From Gigantopelta aegis (taxonomy: Eukaryota > Mollusca > Gastropoda > Neomphalida > Peltospiridae), in the NCBI RefSeq assembly GCF_016097555.1, contig NC_054706.1, positions 24,557,878 through 24,621,877 on the forward strand: 64,000 nt of DNA. Reading direction: 5' to 3'. The notes below the pieces were generated by a model. The model was not told the origin of the DNA. It saw nothing but the letters and a program-made list of their open reading frames with translations, and ran no database searches. Position 1 is the first letter of the stretch; every line of letters begins with the position of its first letter. The position numbers and the translations under genes are program-made. This document shows, piece after piece, positions 1-11,036 of this stretch.

Positions 1-486
1 AACTGATGATGGGTCGAACACGTCCAGAGTCGACTATAAGCCTTCGCTCGAACTAAATTACCGGTCCCCGTCTGTGTTATTAGCTATATTTCCCTCGAAC
101 TGGTGATCCATCAAATATCAAATAGAAAACCACCGAAAGGGACCAACAATTGGCGCGCTTGCGCAGTTGGCTATTACAACCTTCGGATTATAATTATTTA
201 GGCGGAACGAGCTACAGATGAATAGGAGAATCGCAACAATAGCCATGCAATCCTTTCTTTGCCATACCTGTCATGTTGTGTGTTAAGCCGCTACCGGTAA
301 TGATGGTTCAAGTACCGCTAGTGTCACGGTACCTGTTCGATGAACCGTGATACCAATCAAACAATTAGTGCACAAAATGGCCTCGGCGAGAAGCGTTACT
401 CTGAACACGTCTACAAGACCAGTTTTAAATAAAACTATGGGCGAGTTACTCAGCTGTCAACACTTCAGCAACAACACATTTAATTA
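1..486. other. Unassigned 5' part of the duplicated unit
   Basis: I see no recognisable gene here. The stretch has short palindromic patches around GGTAC. The motif GATGGGTCGAACAC near base 6 recurs at about 1939, so both flanks of the LINE part share it. The same sequence lies at 2624-3109. Confidence 0.4.
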
Positions 487-514
487 ATACCGTTTTATTA
501 GACATATTCTCCCT

Positions 515-1242
515 GTGAAAAAAACTACCCCAATTTGCATGTTATATGGTGAACTTGGTAGAATGCCAGTCGAGTTGACTATCCACAAAATATTAGTATG
601 TTATTGGGCACGAGTTATCTCGGGGAAACAATCTACATTATCTCTATTATTATGCAAATCAATGATGAGAGACCATATTAGCAATGGAACTAACTATAAC
701 TGGATTGATGTTAAAAATATTTTAGATCATCTAGGAATGAGTAATATATGGCTATCACAAACCTTTCTATCGGTAAAATGGCTATCACAACAAATTGGCA
801 TACCACAAAACGATCAGTATTTACAAACATGGAAAAATAATATTTCAGAATCATCGAGAGGTAAAACCTACGAATATTTCAAAGAACAATTAAATTTTGA
901 AAATTATCTTAATATTATTCCTGAAAAAAAATATGGACTGTTATGATAAAATTTAGAAGTTCTAATCATTATTTACCTGTTGAGACTGGACGTTGGAATA
1001 CAGTTCTATTAGAAGATAGACTTTGTACTATTTGTGATGAAAACGACATAGGAGACGAATTTCATTATTTATTTGTATGTAGATTTTTCAATAATACCCG
1101 GAAAGAATGTTTACGTCCATATTATTATACACGACCAAATATATATAAATTTATAGAACTGATGAGCAGTAAAAGAATAAGTACACTAAAACAATTAGCT
1201 AAATTTATGAATATAATTTTTCAAGTATCTAAACGCCCATAA
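515..1242 (+). pseudogene. LINE ORF2 C-terminal region (post-RT), copy 1
   Basis: Two overlapping frames (515-946 and 943-1242) together cover the region downstream of reverse transcriptase in non-LTR retrotransposons. The family pattern is a GELGR-type motif near the start (LYGELGRMPVE). It is followed by a stretch of about 100 residues, then FRSSNHYLPVETGRW, and last a Cys-His cluster of C-x2-C and H-x4-C form (CTICDENDIGDEFHYLFVC). The frame break at 943 is shared with the second copy, so it predates the duplication. The RT and endonuclease domains are absent, so this is a 5'-truncated, dead insertion. The 3' untranslated part extends to about 1790 and ends near an ATAAA-type signal. Confidence 0.8.
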
Positions 1243-1376
1243 CAACAACAATACCTAACAACAACCAAAATTACCATACATTAGCCAGTTAATGAAACTA
1301 AAGCTCAACACACAACTTTAATTGATATATTTTAAATGTATTACATCATTTTATGTCTTATTGTTATTTTATGCAA

Positions 1377-1377
<1 letters not shown>

Positions 1378-1427
<50 letters not shown>

Positions 1428-1430
1428 TAT
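1378..1430 (+). repeat. (TTA)n microsatellite
   Basis: A TTA run lies in the LINE 3' region. The second copy is shorter and interrupted (about 4002-4040), so the tract has changed length since the duplication. Confidence 0.95.
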
Positions 1431-1989
1431 TTATTTATTTTATTTATATCTATATATTGTAATATCAATAATTATAAAGAAAACATTTGTAACTGAAATT
1501 TTCCGAAGTTATATTTTACAATATACATCTACTCTGTTACATCGCAGAATGCATCTATATTGTAAATACACATGTCTCTATAATGTAATATCATGTATTT
1601 ATATTATTAATACACGTATCTTTATAATGTAATGTCATGTACTGTATTTGTATTTATATATGTACCAAGCAATGTGTTCCTATTATTTGTACCCTCCTGT
1701 TAACCATCTTGTCAAAATCAGAATATGTATATTCCTCTTACGCCGTTGCATAACGGCCTGAGTGTAATAAAGTTCTGTTCTATCAAGGGCTTCTGGATCA
1801 CACAATCGGTGTAATTTGTAATAAATCTTTTCACTCTGATATTTTGCAGTTATCAAAATAATATGTATCTAATTCAACTTTCTAACTGATGTTACGACAA
1901 TATCCGATGTTGACCGAATGGTTGGGTCGAACTACTCGATGGGTCGAACACTGTCTCGAGCACCGACGGGGTTCGAGCCAACGGGATTC

Positions 1990-1993
<4 letters not shown>

Positions 1994-2058
<65 letters not shown>
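1994..2058. repeat. (TA)n microsatellite next to the mariner TIR
   Basis: A pure TA tract abuts the CACTGAGTC terminus of the Tc1/mariner element. Tc1/mariner elements insert at TA, which explains the association. The equivalent tract at 4605-4684 is longer. Confidence 0.95.
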
Positions 2059-2061
<3 letters not shown>

Positions 2062-2593
2062 TGAGTCAAATTAAAAATTCACAACCGTTTTATCTTGGCC
2101 AGTTTGCAAATATGACAGAAGAACGAGTTGAATAAGTTATATTTTAATTGTATGGAATCCAAAGGATGAATAGGAATAAAAGTTGAGACCAAAATCTGTT
2201 TGATGCGCCCACAGCATTTGACAAAACCAGTAGCAATAAAAATGGTAATTCACAAGTGGGATCATCTGATGGAATCACAGGTTCACTAGCGCGTATGCCC
2301 TCCCTGTGTACCCACAATTGCAATGCGACGCCTCCTCATTGACAGCCTGATGCGTGTAAAGACTACATTAGGGATACGGCGCCATTTTCGTTCCACTAAA
2401 GCGGCACCAAGTTCCTGCAAAGTCTGTGGTGGCTTTCTGAGAGTCTGCGGTCGTCTTCCCAGCATATCCCAGACGTGCTCGATGGGATTCAAGTCGGGCT
2501 ATCTTGAAGGCCACCCTATGACATTGATGCATGCCGGCGTTCCTCAGGTAATCCCTTGTCAAGATGGCCGTTTGGGGTCCGGCGTTGTCGTGC
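2059..2593 (-). mobile_element. Truncated Tc1/mariner element, copy 1
   Basis: It starts with the terminal repeat CACTGAGTCAAATT and contains the minus-strand C-terminal end of the transposase, including PIEHVWDMLGRR and SMRRRR. A stop lies at 2286-2288. It is cut at 2593, where the tandem unit ends. Confidence 0.75.
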
Positions 2594-3109
2594 CGAGTTT
2601 TTTGTTCTGTAAACCCATATATTAACTGATGATGGGTCGAACACGTCCAGAGTCGACTATAAGCCTTCGCTCGAACTAAATTACCGGTCCCCGTCTGTGT
2701 TATTAGCTATATTTCCCTCGAACTGGTGATCCATCAAATATCAAATAGAAAACCACCGAAAGGGACCAACAATTGGCGCGCTTGCGCAGTTGGCTATTAC
2801 AACCTTCAGATTATAATTATTTAGGCGGAACGAGCTACAGATGAATAGGAGAATCGCAACAATAGCCATGCAATCCTTTCTTTGCCATACCTGTCATGTT
2901 GTGTGTTAAGCCGCTACCGGTAATGATGGTTCAAGTACCGCTAGTGTCACGGTACCTGTTCGATGAACCGTGATACCAATCAAACAATTAGTGCACAAAA
3001 TGGCCTCGGCGAGAAGCGTTACTCTGAACACGTCTACAAGACCAGTTTTAAATAAAACTATGGGCGAGTTACTCAGCTGTCAACACTTCAGCAACAACAC
3101 ATTTAATTT

Positions 3110-4002
3110 ATACCGTTTTATTAGACATATTCTCCCTGTGAAAAAAAACTACCCCAATTTGCATGTTATATGGTGAACTTGGTAGAATGCCAGTCGAGTT
3201 GACTATCCACAAAATATTAGTATGTTATTGGGCACGAGTTATCTCGGGAAATAATCTACATTATCTCTATTATTATGCAAATCAATGATGAGAGACCATA
3301 TTAGCAATGGAACTAACTATAACTGGATTGTTGTTAAAAATATTTTAGATCATCTAGGAATGAGTAATATATGGCTATCACAAACCTTTCTATCGGTAAA
3401 ATGGCTATCACAACAAATTGGCATACCACAAAACGATCAGTATTTACAAACATGGAAAAATAATATTTCAGAATCATCGAGAGGTAAAACCTACGAATAT
3501 TTCAAAGAACAATTAAATTTTGAAAATTATCTTAATATTATTCCTGAAAAAAAATATGGACTGTTATGATAAAATTTAGAACTTCTAATCATTATTTACC
3601 TGTTGAGACTGGACGTTGGAATACAGTTCTATTAGAAGATAGACTTTGTACTATTTGTGATGAAAACGACATAGGAGACGAATTTCATTATTTATTTGTA
3701 TGTAGATTTTTCAATAATACCCGGAAAGAATGTTTACGTCCATATTATTATACACGACCAAATATATATAAATTTATAGAACTGATGAGCAGTAAAAGAA
3801 TAAGTACACTAAAACAATTAGCTAAATTTATGAATATAATTTTTCAAGTATCTAAACGCCCATAACAACAACAATACCTAACAACAACCAAAATTACCAT
3901 ACATTAGCCAGTTAATGAAACTAAAGCTCAACACACAACTTTAATTGATATATTTTAAATGTATTACATCATTTTATGTCTTATTGTTATTTTATGGAAA
4001 TA

Positions 4003-4033
<31 letters not shown>

Positions 4034-4419
4034 TTATTATTTATTTATTTATTTTATTTATATCTATATATTGTAATATCAATAATTATAAAGAAAACAT
4101 TTGTAACTGAAATTTTCCGAAGTTATATTTTACAATATACATCTACTCTGTTACATCGCAGAATGCATCTATATTGTAAATACACATGTCTCTATAATGT
4201 AATATCATGTATTTATATTATTAATACACGTATCTTTATAATGTAATGTCATGTACTGTATTTGTATTTATATATGTACCAAGCAATGTGTTCCTATTAT
4301 TTGTACCCTCCTGTTAACCATCTTGTCAAAATCAGAATATGTATATTCCTCTTACGCCGTTGCATAACGGCCTGAGTGTAATAAAGTTCTGTTCTATCAA
4401 GGGCTTCTGGATCACACAA
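3110..4419 (+). mobile_element. 5'-truncated non-LTR retrotransposon, copy 2
   Basis: This is the tandem copy of the LINE fragment at 487-1795, with a shorter TTA tract and the same 3' end. Confidence 0.65.
3138..3865 (+). pseudogene. LINE ORF2 C-terminal region (post-RT), copy 2
   Basis: This is the same coding remnant as at 515-1242, with the same frame break at the ATGA overlap (about 3566). One extra A in a run near 3140 (8 A against 7 in copy 1) shifts the upstream frame. The ETGRW motif and Cys-His cluster are intact. No RT or endonuclease domain is present. Confidence 0.8.
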
Positions 4420-4603
4420 TCGGTGTAATTTGTAATAAATCTTTTCACTCTGATATTTTGCAGTTATCAAAATAATATGTATCTAATTCAACTTTCTAAC
4501 TGATGTTACGACAATATCCGATGTTGACCGAATGGTTAGGTCGAAATACTCGATGGGTCGAACACTGTCTCGAGCACCGACGGGGTTCGAGCCAACGGGA
4601 TTC

Positions 4604-4604
<1 letters not shown>

Positions 4605-4684
<80 letters not shown>
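4605..4684. repeat. (TA)n microsatellite
   Basis: A TA run immediately precedes the mariner terminus at 4685. It is longer than its counterpart at 1994-2058. Confidence 0.95.
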
Positions 4685-4687
<3 letters not shown>

Positions 4688-4911
4688 TGAGTCAAATTAA
4701 AAAATTCACAACCGTTTTATCTTGGCCAGTTTGCAAATATGACAGAAGAACGAGTTGAATAAGTTATATTTTAATTGTATGGAATCCAAAGGATGAATAG
4801 GAATAAAAGTTGAGACCAAAATCTGTTTGATGCGCCCACAGCATTTGACAAAACCAGTAGCAATAAAAATGGTAATTCACAAGTGGGATCATCTGATGGA
4901 ATCACAGGTTC

Positions 4912-6149
4912 ACTAGTGCGTATGCCCTCTCTGTGTACTCACAATTGCAATGCGACGCCTCCTCATTGACAGCCTGATGCGTGTAAAGACTACATTAGGG
5001 ATACGGCGCCATTGTTCGTTCCACTAAAGCGGCACCAAGTTCCTGTAAAGTCTGTGGTGGCTTTCTGAGAATCCGCGGTCGTCTTCCCAGCATACCCCAG
5101 ACGTGCTCGATGGGATTCAAGTCGGGCTATCTTGAAGGCCACCCTATGACATTGATGCATGCCGGCGTTCCTCAGGTAATCCCTTGTCAAGATGGCCGTT
5201 TGGGGTCCGGCGTTGTCGTGCTGAAATATTAGGCCTGGACCATGAGCTGCCATGAATGGCACAAGTTCCAGAGCTAGTACCTGGTCCCGATATCCAGCAG
5301 CTTTGAGGTTGCCACGAATGACAAGAAGTTGAGAACGGCCATCCCCACAGAAAGTACCCCAAATTATTACGCTTCCGCCTCCGAATCTGTCAACTTTATT
5401 GACACAACACTGAACATGACGTTCACAATGTCGTCTCCAAACTTTCTGCCTGCCATCAGTAAATCGCTAAAGACGACTCTATTCCACTATCTAGTCCATC
5501 GCAAGTGCTGCTGTGCTCACAGTTGACGTTGACGTCGGTGTAATTACGTAAAAATGGGTCCAACATATGGGCGTCGTGCATGGAGGTGAGCGGTTCGCAG
5601 CCGATTCCGAAATGTTTGCGCGGACACCCGTCGTTTGAAAAGTTCGCTGTAGCCGTCATAAATTGTTGCGGAGGTGATGTAACGCGATATAAAACGTTCA
5701 ACTGCCTGTGACGTCACAAGTGGTCTCTGGGATCGATCCCCGTAGGTGGGTCCATTGGGATATTTTTCGTTCCAGCCAGTACACCACGACTGGTATATCA
5801 ATGGCCGTGGTATGTGCTATCCTGTCTGTGGGATGGTGCACATAAAAGATCCATTCCTGCTAATCGAAAAACAAGTAGCCCGTGAAGTGGCGACAGCGGG
5901 TTTCCTCTCTCAATACTTGTGTGGTCCTTAACCATATGTCCGACGCCATATAACCGTAAATAAAATTTGTTAAGTGTATAATTAAATAAAACATTTCCTT
6001 CCTGCCTTCCTTCACACGTGGTCTGCCCGTTTGTTGTACTCGTGTCCGCAGATCATAAACTGCCCGTCGACGTCAACCAAACATCCTTGCAGCGTCAGCT
6101 AGTGACGTTCCCGAGTGCAACCACTCTGCACACCTGTGAGTCGTGGCAT
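4912..6149 (-). pseudogene. Tc1/mariner transposase, frameshifted
   Basis: Reading from 6149 the frame opens with MPRL, the usual start of this transposase group. After the SINE come SAQTFRNRLR and HARRPYVGPI, typical of the region between the helix-turn-helix and the DDE domain. Then LIFQHDNAGPQTA gives the second catalytic Asp. The C-terminal part, on the pattern PIEHVWD, carries the third catalytic acid. The stop is at 4912-4914. Several frame changes and the SINE leave no active enzyme. In intact relatives the protein of about 330 residues cuts and pastes DNA at TA sites. Confidence 0.75.
5727..6011 (+). mobile_element. tRNA-derived SINE inserted in the mariner transposase
   Basis: The 3' body runs from GGGATCGATCC to the TTAAATAAAACATTTCC tail and is flanked by 13 bp direct repeats. 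These are TCACAAGTGGTCT at 5714-5726 and TCACACGTGGTCT at 6012-6024, with one mismatch. The tRNA-like head is missing, so the copy is 5' truncated. Confidence 0.85.
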
Positions 6150-6510
6150 CGGAACAGGTTGTAACAAATATCGTTTCAATGTATTTTTTGGTTTTGTCTG
6201 TGAGTCAGTAAAGATAAAAACACGTGTGCTATTATAGGCACGTGGAACACCACTTTCGCCTCAATGGCGCTGTGCATGTGCTATAGATCGTATCACGTGA
6301 TTGGCTTCAGATGGAGTGTTCCCATTGTCATTACCATATTTATTCCTGAACACTACCTGCTTTCAACACTCTTTGACTTTATTCAAATTTGACATTTTGA
6401 AATTTTTAATTTGACTCAATGGAGGTGGGGGTGGGGGTGAGGTGATTGTTGTTGGTGTTTTTAATGGAGTTTTTTTTTTTTTTTTTTTTTTACTTTTTGT
6501 TTTCTTTCAG

Positions 6511-6615
6511 GTTGAATATCCTGAGATCGAGGTCTTCCTATCTGAGACTGGAACATTTCTGTGTTCCTTTATAACTGAGAACTCTTTCAACCGCTTCACT
6601 GTTCGCCATTTATAA
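6511..6615 (+). other. Candidate terminal exon in repeated block A
   Basis: A pyrimidine-rich tract ending TTTCTTTCAG (6501-6510) is followed by a 34-codon open frame (VEYPEIEVFLSETGTFLCSF at its start) with a stop at 6613-6615. An AATAAA lies at 6718-6723. Copy B keeps the same frame length (57795-57899), while copy C (about 46450) is broken. The layout looks like a last exon, but I recognise no protein family and no upstream exon. It may be chance. Confidence 0.3.
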
Positions 6616-6802
6616 TATGTCTTGGATCTTTCATATCTGTAATCAGTCTGGAGTGTCCTACTCCTGAGTAAAATATTCCTTCTATATCCGTGTTCGTAGT
6701 AAGGGTGTATGACATCAAATAAAACCCCATGCAAAGTCTCAATCAACATAATATATATGTCACGTATATAACAGCGACAAGATTACAGGAACTGAAATAA
6801 AT

Positions 6803-7170
6803 AACAGAAATTGGGGTGGTGTTGGCCAGGGGGTGTCAAGCTTTTAGTTTCCAAGATAAGAAGTGTCCTTGACAACCCCAGTGTCGCATAACAATTAGCA
6901 AGCTTATTTTTATTGTCGTTCCACATACATTTCAAGCATCATTATACTTAATACACAAACCCTGGCTTAAAATAAATTGCAGACATTGGGGGTAGGGGTG
7001 GGGTGGGTGAGCAGGGTGGTGTCAAGCTGTTAGTTTCCAAGATAAGAAGTGTCCTTGACAACCCCAGTATCGCATAACAATTAGCAAGCTCATTTTTATT
7101 GTCGTTCCACATACATGCAAGCATCATAATACTTAATACACAAACCCTGGCTTAAAATAAATTACAGTAA
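6803..7170. repeat. Tandem pair of about 182 bp within copy A
   Basis: Two successive units carry GGTGTCAAGC..AGTTTCCAAGATAAG through TTAAAATAAATT.CAG. Copy B has a single unit at about 58085-58270, so the second unit arose after the blocks separated. Confidence 0.85.
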
Positions 7171-8117
7171 TGTGTTGATAATATACAAGAACACTTGTCA
7201 TTCGATGCACTATAGGATGTATACTACCAAATCAAATCTCATAGACGACAATAGTATCATGTGTAACTGCAACTCATACATGCAGCGTATCAATCGAAAT
7301 AAACACCACGGATATAAATGCTACCACCCCTCACCCTTAAAGTGAATCAGAAAATATACGGTCAAGCTGTTCATTTCAGAGATAACGAGTAGCGTCTATG
7401 AACGCCCTAGTTCCGCACAAAATTGGAGTACTTTTTACATGTTTCAAGTACAAGGCTACTTCACACAGTGGTACTAGATGAAATAAAATTACATACATTT
7501 TTCCTCAGATGAAACTATTTTTTTTTCACAATCAACACACATTTATCACCAATCACAGGGCTTGTGGTGTTAACTTCTTTATAAAAAGTTCCAACTGGAA
7601 GTTATTTGGTTTAGTACTACCTATAAAATGCTCTCTTGCAAACACGTATAAGAGATGACCCGTTGTATATTGATATCGTATCCACCATATGAAGGACATC
7701 ACCTTTGAGGCTTGTGATTGGGTCATACGAGGTCAGTCGACCTGATCACTAACAAAAAGGATGATATAAATAGATTGTTCTGTGACATGTAAATTAACCG
7801 AAGTTTAACTGCCACGAGAGTCCACTAAATGGGTTTTAATGGAAAATGACGATTAAATTGTATCAAAAGTTAGAAGCACTTCAAACTTTGAACCAGGCGA
7901 TATGCTGTTTATAACTCTGAGAAGTAACCACGGCCTATATTTCGCCTTGGAACATTCTATTTTCTATGTAACCTTTCTATGTCACTGAAAAACAGCTGCG
8001 GTAATTTTTGTTTTAATTGTCTGGTTGTATTTGCTAGATTGCTCTTAACTTTAATTACTGTATTATTATTCTAAAGTTAAACGTTTGCTTAAAGTCACAA
8101 CTAGAGTACATTGTCGT

Positions 8118-8375
8118 ATTAATCATCGGCTATTGGATGTCAAACATTTGGTAATTGTGGCATATATAGACTTAGAAAAGAAACTGGTACTCTTGTCCAT
8201 TAGTAGTATGATACTTCACAGATAGGGTAGCACATACCACGGTCTTCGATATAGTATTCATGGTGCACTTGCTGGAACGAGAAATAGCACAATGGGCCCA
8301 GGGATAGCGATTTATCCTAGACCGACTGCACATCAGGCGAATGCTAACTACAAGTCAGCTACTTTCCACACTTTT
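8118..8375 (-). mobile_element. SINE, minus strand (copy A)
   Basis: On the minus strand the order is a degraded tRNA-like head, TTCCAGCAAGTGCACCATGA, the GGTATGTGCTA core, and a tail ending in CAATAGCCGATGATT. The same SINE in copy B is split by a LINE at 59321-61760. Confidence 0.8.
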
Positions 8376-8438
8376 TATTCTAAAATTAAATGGGGAAAAA
8401 GAAATGTATGTTTTTGGGCAATCTTCAATTATGTACTG

Positions 8439-9041
8439 GGCCCTGTTCCACGAAGCTATCTTAGCACTACTATCGCCGCAAATACCTACCATTGCAACCT
8501 TATTTTTTCCCTACGATCCCCAGCCAGTTCCACGACGCGAAGTAGCTTTACTGCCGTCGTACATTATTGTAAGGTAGTTGCAAGCCACTAACGTAGATGT
8601 CAAATGGCAGTTAGATGATGATTTAATCATTTTCTATAAAGGATACTAACTTGTGTAAAAACTGATCTAATGTATAGCAAATACCTTTCATGAAACTCGG
8701 CGTTCGATGAAAATCACTCTAGGCCACACTCTAGACCGTCTCATGAAAATATGGCAATTATCGCTTAGGAAATACACTGACAAAGTTACTTCATGGGTGT
8801 CCGATACAATGAATACATACACGATGTTCTGAAAAGTTGGTAACCAATTTATTATTGAACTAATTCGCACTAATTCGCACTTATTCGCAAATAATATATG
8901 AATCATTAAAGTGGCATTTACGACTACCGTAAGGTTGCTTTGTGGAAGTGCTGTAAATTTTAAGGTGCCAGTTGAAAAACTCGCCTTAAGTCACTACAAT
9001 TAACCTTAGCTACAATTCTTTCGTGGAACGGGGCCCAAGTC
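8439..9041. mobile_element. Palindromic MITE with GGGCCC termini (copy A)
   Basis: The left end TGGGCCCTGTTCCACGAA and the right end TTTCGTGGAACGGGGCCCA are reverse complements with few mismatches. The interior is non-coding. This is a non-autonomous DNA transposon; its superfamily and target duplication are not resolved. The counterpart in copy B is 61963-62529. Confidence 0.75.
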
Positions 9042-10160
9042 TAATTACTGAGAGAAACCAATCGTTATCATTGAGTAAAGTCTGATTTTGAAACATGTTT
9101 TTCATACGATGGCAGCAACAATAGGTGACGGGCTATTTTCCAATAGGGGATGGGTTGGCTTATGTGCAAATATCAACGATTTGATTTGATTGTATTGAAT
9201 CCTACAACCCAAACAACGGTTGTTAATAACATGCCGATAAGAAGTGTTTCTTCTGTTCTGAAGCTAGTTCAATATGGATAAGGATTTTTGAAAAGATGGC
9301 TGTCATTTATCAATATAGCTTCTAAATGTAATTTTGTTTTATACTTCCATAGGTAATAACTGTCACGTCTAGAATATGGTTTGGTTAATAGTTCTGCAAT
9401 GTGTAAACAGGATAGGGTTTTAAAACATGTTCGTCTATAATCGTGCAGAAATGTGGTAAAGTCACATTTTAAAAGATGTTTACATATATTTTTGAATAAA
9501 ACAGTTTTAAAAATAAAGAGATGAACCCTATTACTTCTGATTAATAACATGCATTTCAGTTAAGTACTTGAGAGCACTGAATTAATGAAGAATATTTAAT
9601 ATTAGATAATGATTGCTTTCCGAATGTTTCAAATTGTCAGAATACTAAATAGATATTGTTAATATTCTATGGAATTCCAAAATATATACATGGAATAATT
9701 TATGTCTTTGTTCTAGGTAATTATTAAGGCTTGAGGCATTGACTAACAGACGTTTAGTATATTCAGTAAATGAGTTTGGTACGAGAAAGTTGTGCTTCTT
9801 GCTAAAACAATGAGTCTATCCTTACAAACGAATGTATCTCCACAGCTGCGATCTACACTGTATCTAAAATCAAGGTTTCGGAACTATATGAAGGACGTTG
9901 TGGTCGAAGTGAATCACAACTGTATTCAATGCTGCTGAGATCATTAGGCTAGGTTTGGAAAACTGAGTCTCCACGACCTAAATCTGAGGTGGTCCACCCT
10001 ATGTTGGGTGGTCTGTTAGGAGTCCAATTACTGAGAATAATAAAAACTCAACAGACCAATGGCATGTCACAATGCTTAGTAAAAACATATCTTGCATCCT
10101 GCTTCACAGGATCAAAACAATAATTAATCTTCATACTCATCCTATGAAGACACTGAAGCA
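9042..10160. other. Unassigned flank shared by copies A and B
   Basis: This matches 62530-63720 with substitutions and small indels. I see no gene, repeat array or RNA feature in it. Confidence 0.6.
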
Positions 10161-11036
10161 GTTAATACCAGGCTGGCTATGGAAGTTGTTGTCAGGTTCG
10201 ATATAATGACCGTGTTGTCAGCCCATCCAGCATCTGGTCAAATCTATCTAAAATGTATGTAAAATGTATTTCAAGAGCTTATAAATGACAGTAAGTATGT
10301 TCAGGGGCTACAGTAGATCTCAGTAAACATAAGGAGGACACGATGACTTAACAGTACATGTATTCTTATTTACCATGCGAACATTTAAAACATTCTGTAC
10401 TGAAGGAAATTACATCTGAAACTTCAAAGTTATTTCACAGCATCTGGTGTAGAAATTGGCGGAAAGAACGCTCTTGAACATATCATTGATTTAATGACCA
10501 GAACGGATGCTAGATTTATGCATATCGACGTTTACGTTAAAAGACAGATGGCTTCAGGCGTCTTTATCGTCACTGGTAACAAAAGCTTTGCGCTTCACAT
10601 GATGTAATAAAACGAGTTCGAGGCTCGTCGAGTTAGAAGTAGTAAAGTAATTTCTGTTTGTTATTGTGGTGGTTCACCCGTAACACTGGCGTACAATAAT
10701 TATAGTGGTTTATTTAATAATAGTCAGTAGCTGTTTTGGTTTTTTTTTTTACTAAATTGATATAATTAAATTTTTCTTTCAATCTATACTCTTTATGGCA
10801 ATCCGATTTGTTTAATGGTGCTTACTTTATGACATATTTTATATTCGTATATCGACGAACCGAAAACAATCAATAATCCGTGCCGCCGCCCACCGTCTAC
10901 TTTGTTGAGTTCATTTACTTGCATGAACTAAAACATTTTTAGACAATTTCTAAATCAATACTATCGTTATTCATGGTGACTGGCTTGTCATAGATCTTAC
11001 ATAATAATGAAAATAAATTTTAGCAATCTGGATTTA
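10161..11036. other. Unassigned AT-rich interval
   Basis: No coding or repeat feature could be supported here. A poly-T run lies near 10739. Confidence 0.5.

Larger units (their letters stand above)
487..1795 (+). mobile_element. 5'-truncated non-LTR retrotransposon, copy 1
   Basis: This comprises the post-RT coding region, a TTA microsatellite and an AT-rich 3' UTR that ends in GTAATAAAGTTCTGTTC. Exact ends are not defined because no target-site duplication is clear. Confidence 0.65.
1..2593. repeat. First unit of a 2.6 kb tandem duplication
   Basis: The sequence starting at base 1 recurs from base 2624 with only scattered substitutions and small length changes in homopolymers and microsatellites. 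The unit holds about 480 bp of unassigned sequence, a LINE 3' part, a TTA tract, a TA tract, and the left end of a Tc1/mariner element. This copy stops inside the transposase at 2593. A 30 bp linker (2594-2623) precedes the second unit. The unit may begin before the window. Confidence 0.9.
2624..5221. repeat. Second unit of the 2.6 kb tandem duplication
   Basis: This matches bases 1-2593 nearly throughout. Beyond 5221 the sequence continues into the rest of the mariner element, which the first unit lacks. This unit is therefore the complete parent arrangement and unit 1 is the truncated copy. Confidence 0.9.
4685..6421 (-). mobile_element. Tc1/mariner element interrupted by a SINE
   Basis: The left end reads CACTGAGTCAAATTAAAAA. 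The right end, read on the other strand, is CCATTGAGTCAAATTAAAA, giving terminal inverted repeats of about 25 bp. The transposase lies on the minus strand, and a SINE occupies 5727-6011. Without the SINE the element is about 1.4 kb, normal for the superfamily. A deletion derivative with the same ends lies at 57083-57722. Confidence 0.8.
6085..10160. repeat. Repeated block, copy A
   Basis: This 4 kb block recurs in the same order and orientation at 57395-63720 (copy B), which holds an extra LINE. Partial copies lie at 46419-47100 and 55905-56385. Shared parts include the mariner right end, a short open frame after a pyrimidine tract, a minus-strand SINE, a GGGCCC MITE, and about 1.1 kb of unassigned flank (9041-10160). 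Confidence 0.9.

Noticed and set aside
1336..1632. Leucine-rich membrane protein frame
   Set aside because: The leucine run is the translation of the TTA microsatellite in a LINE 3' region.
4496..4700. Frames with YIYIYI runs (also at 1889, 22611, 23355)
   Set aside because: They are translations of TA microsatellites.
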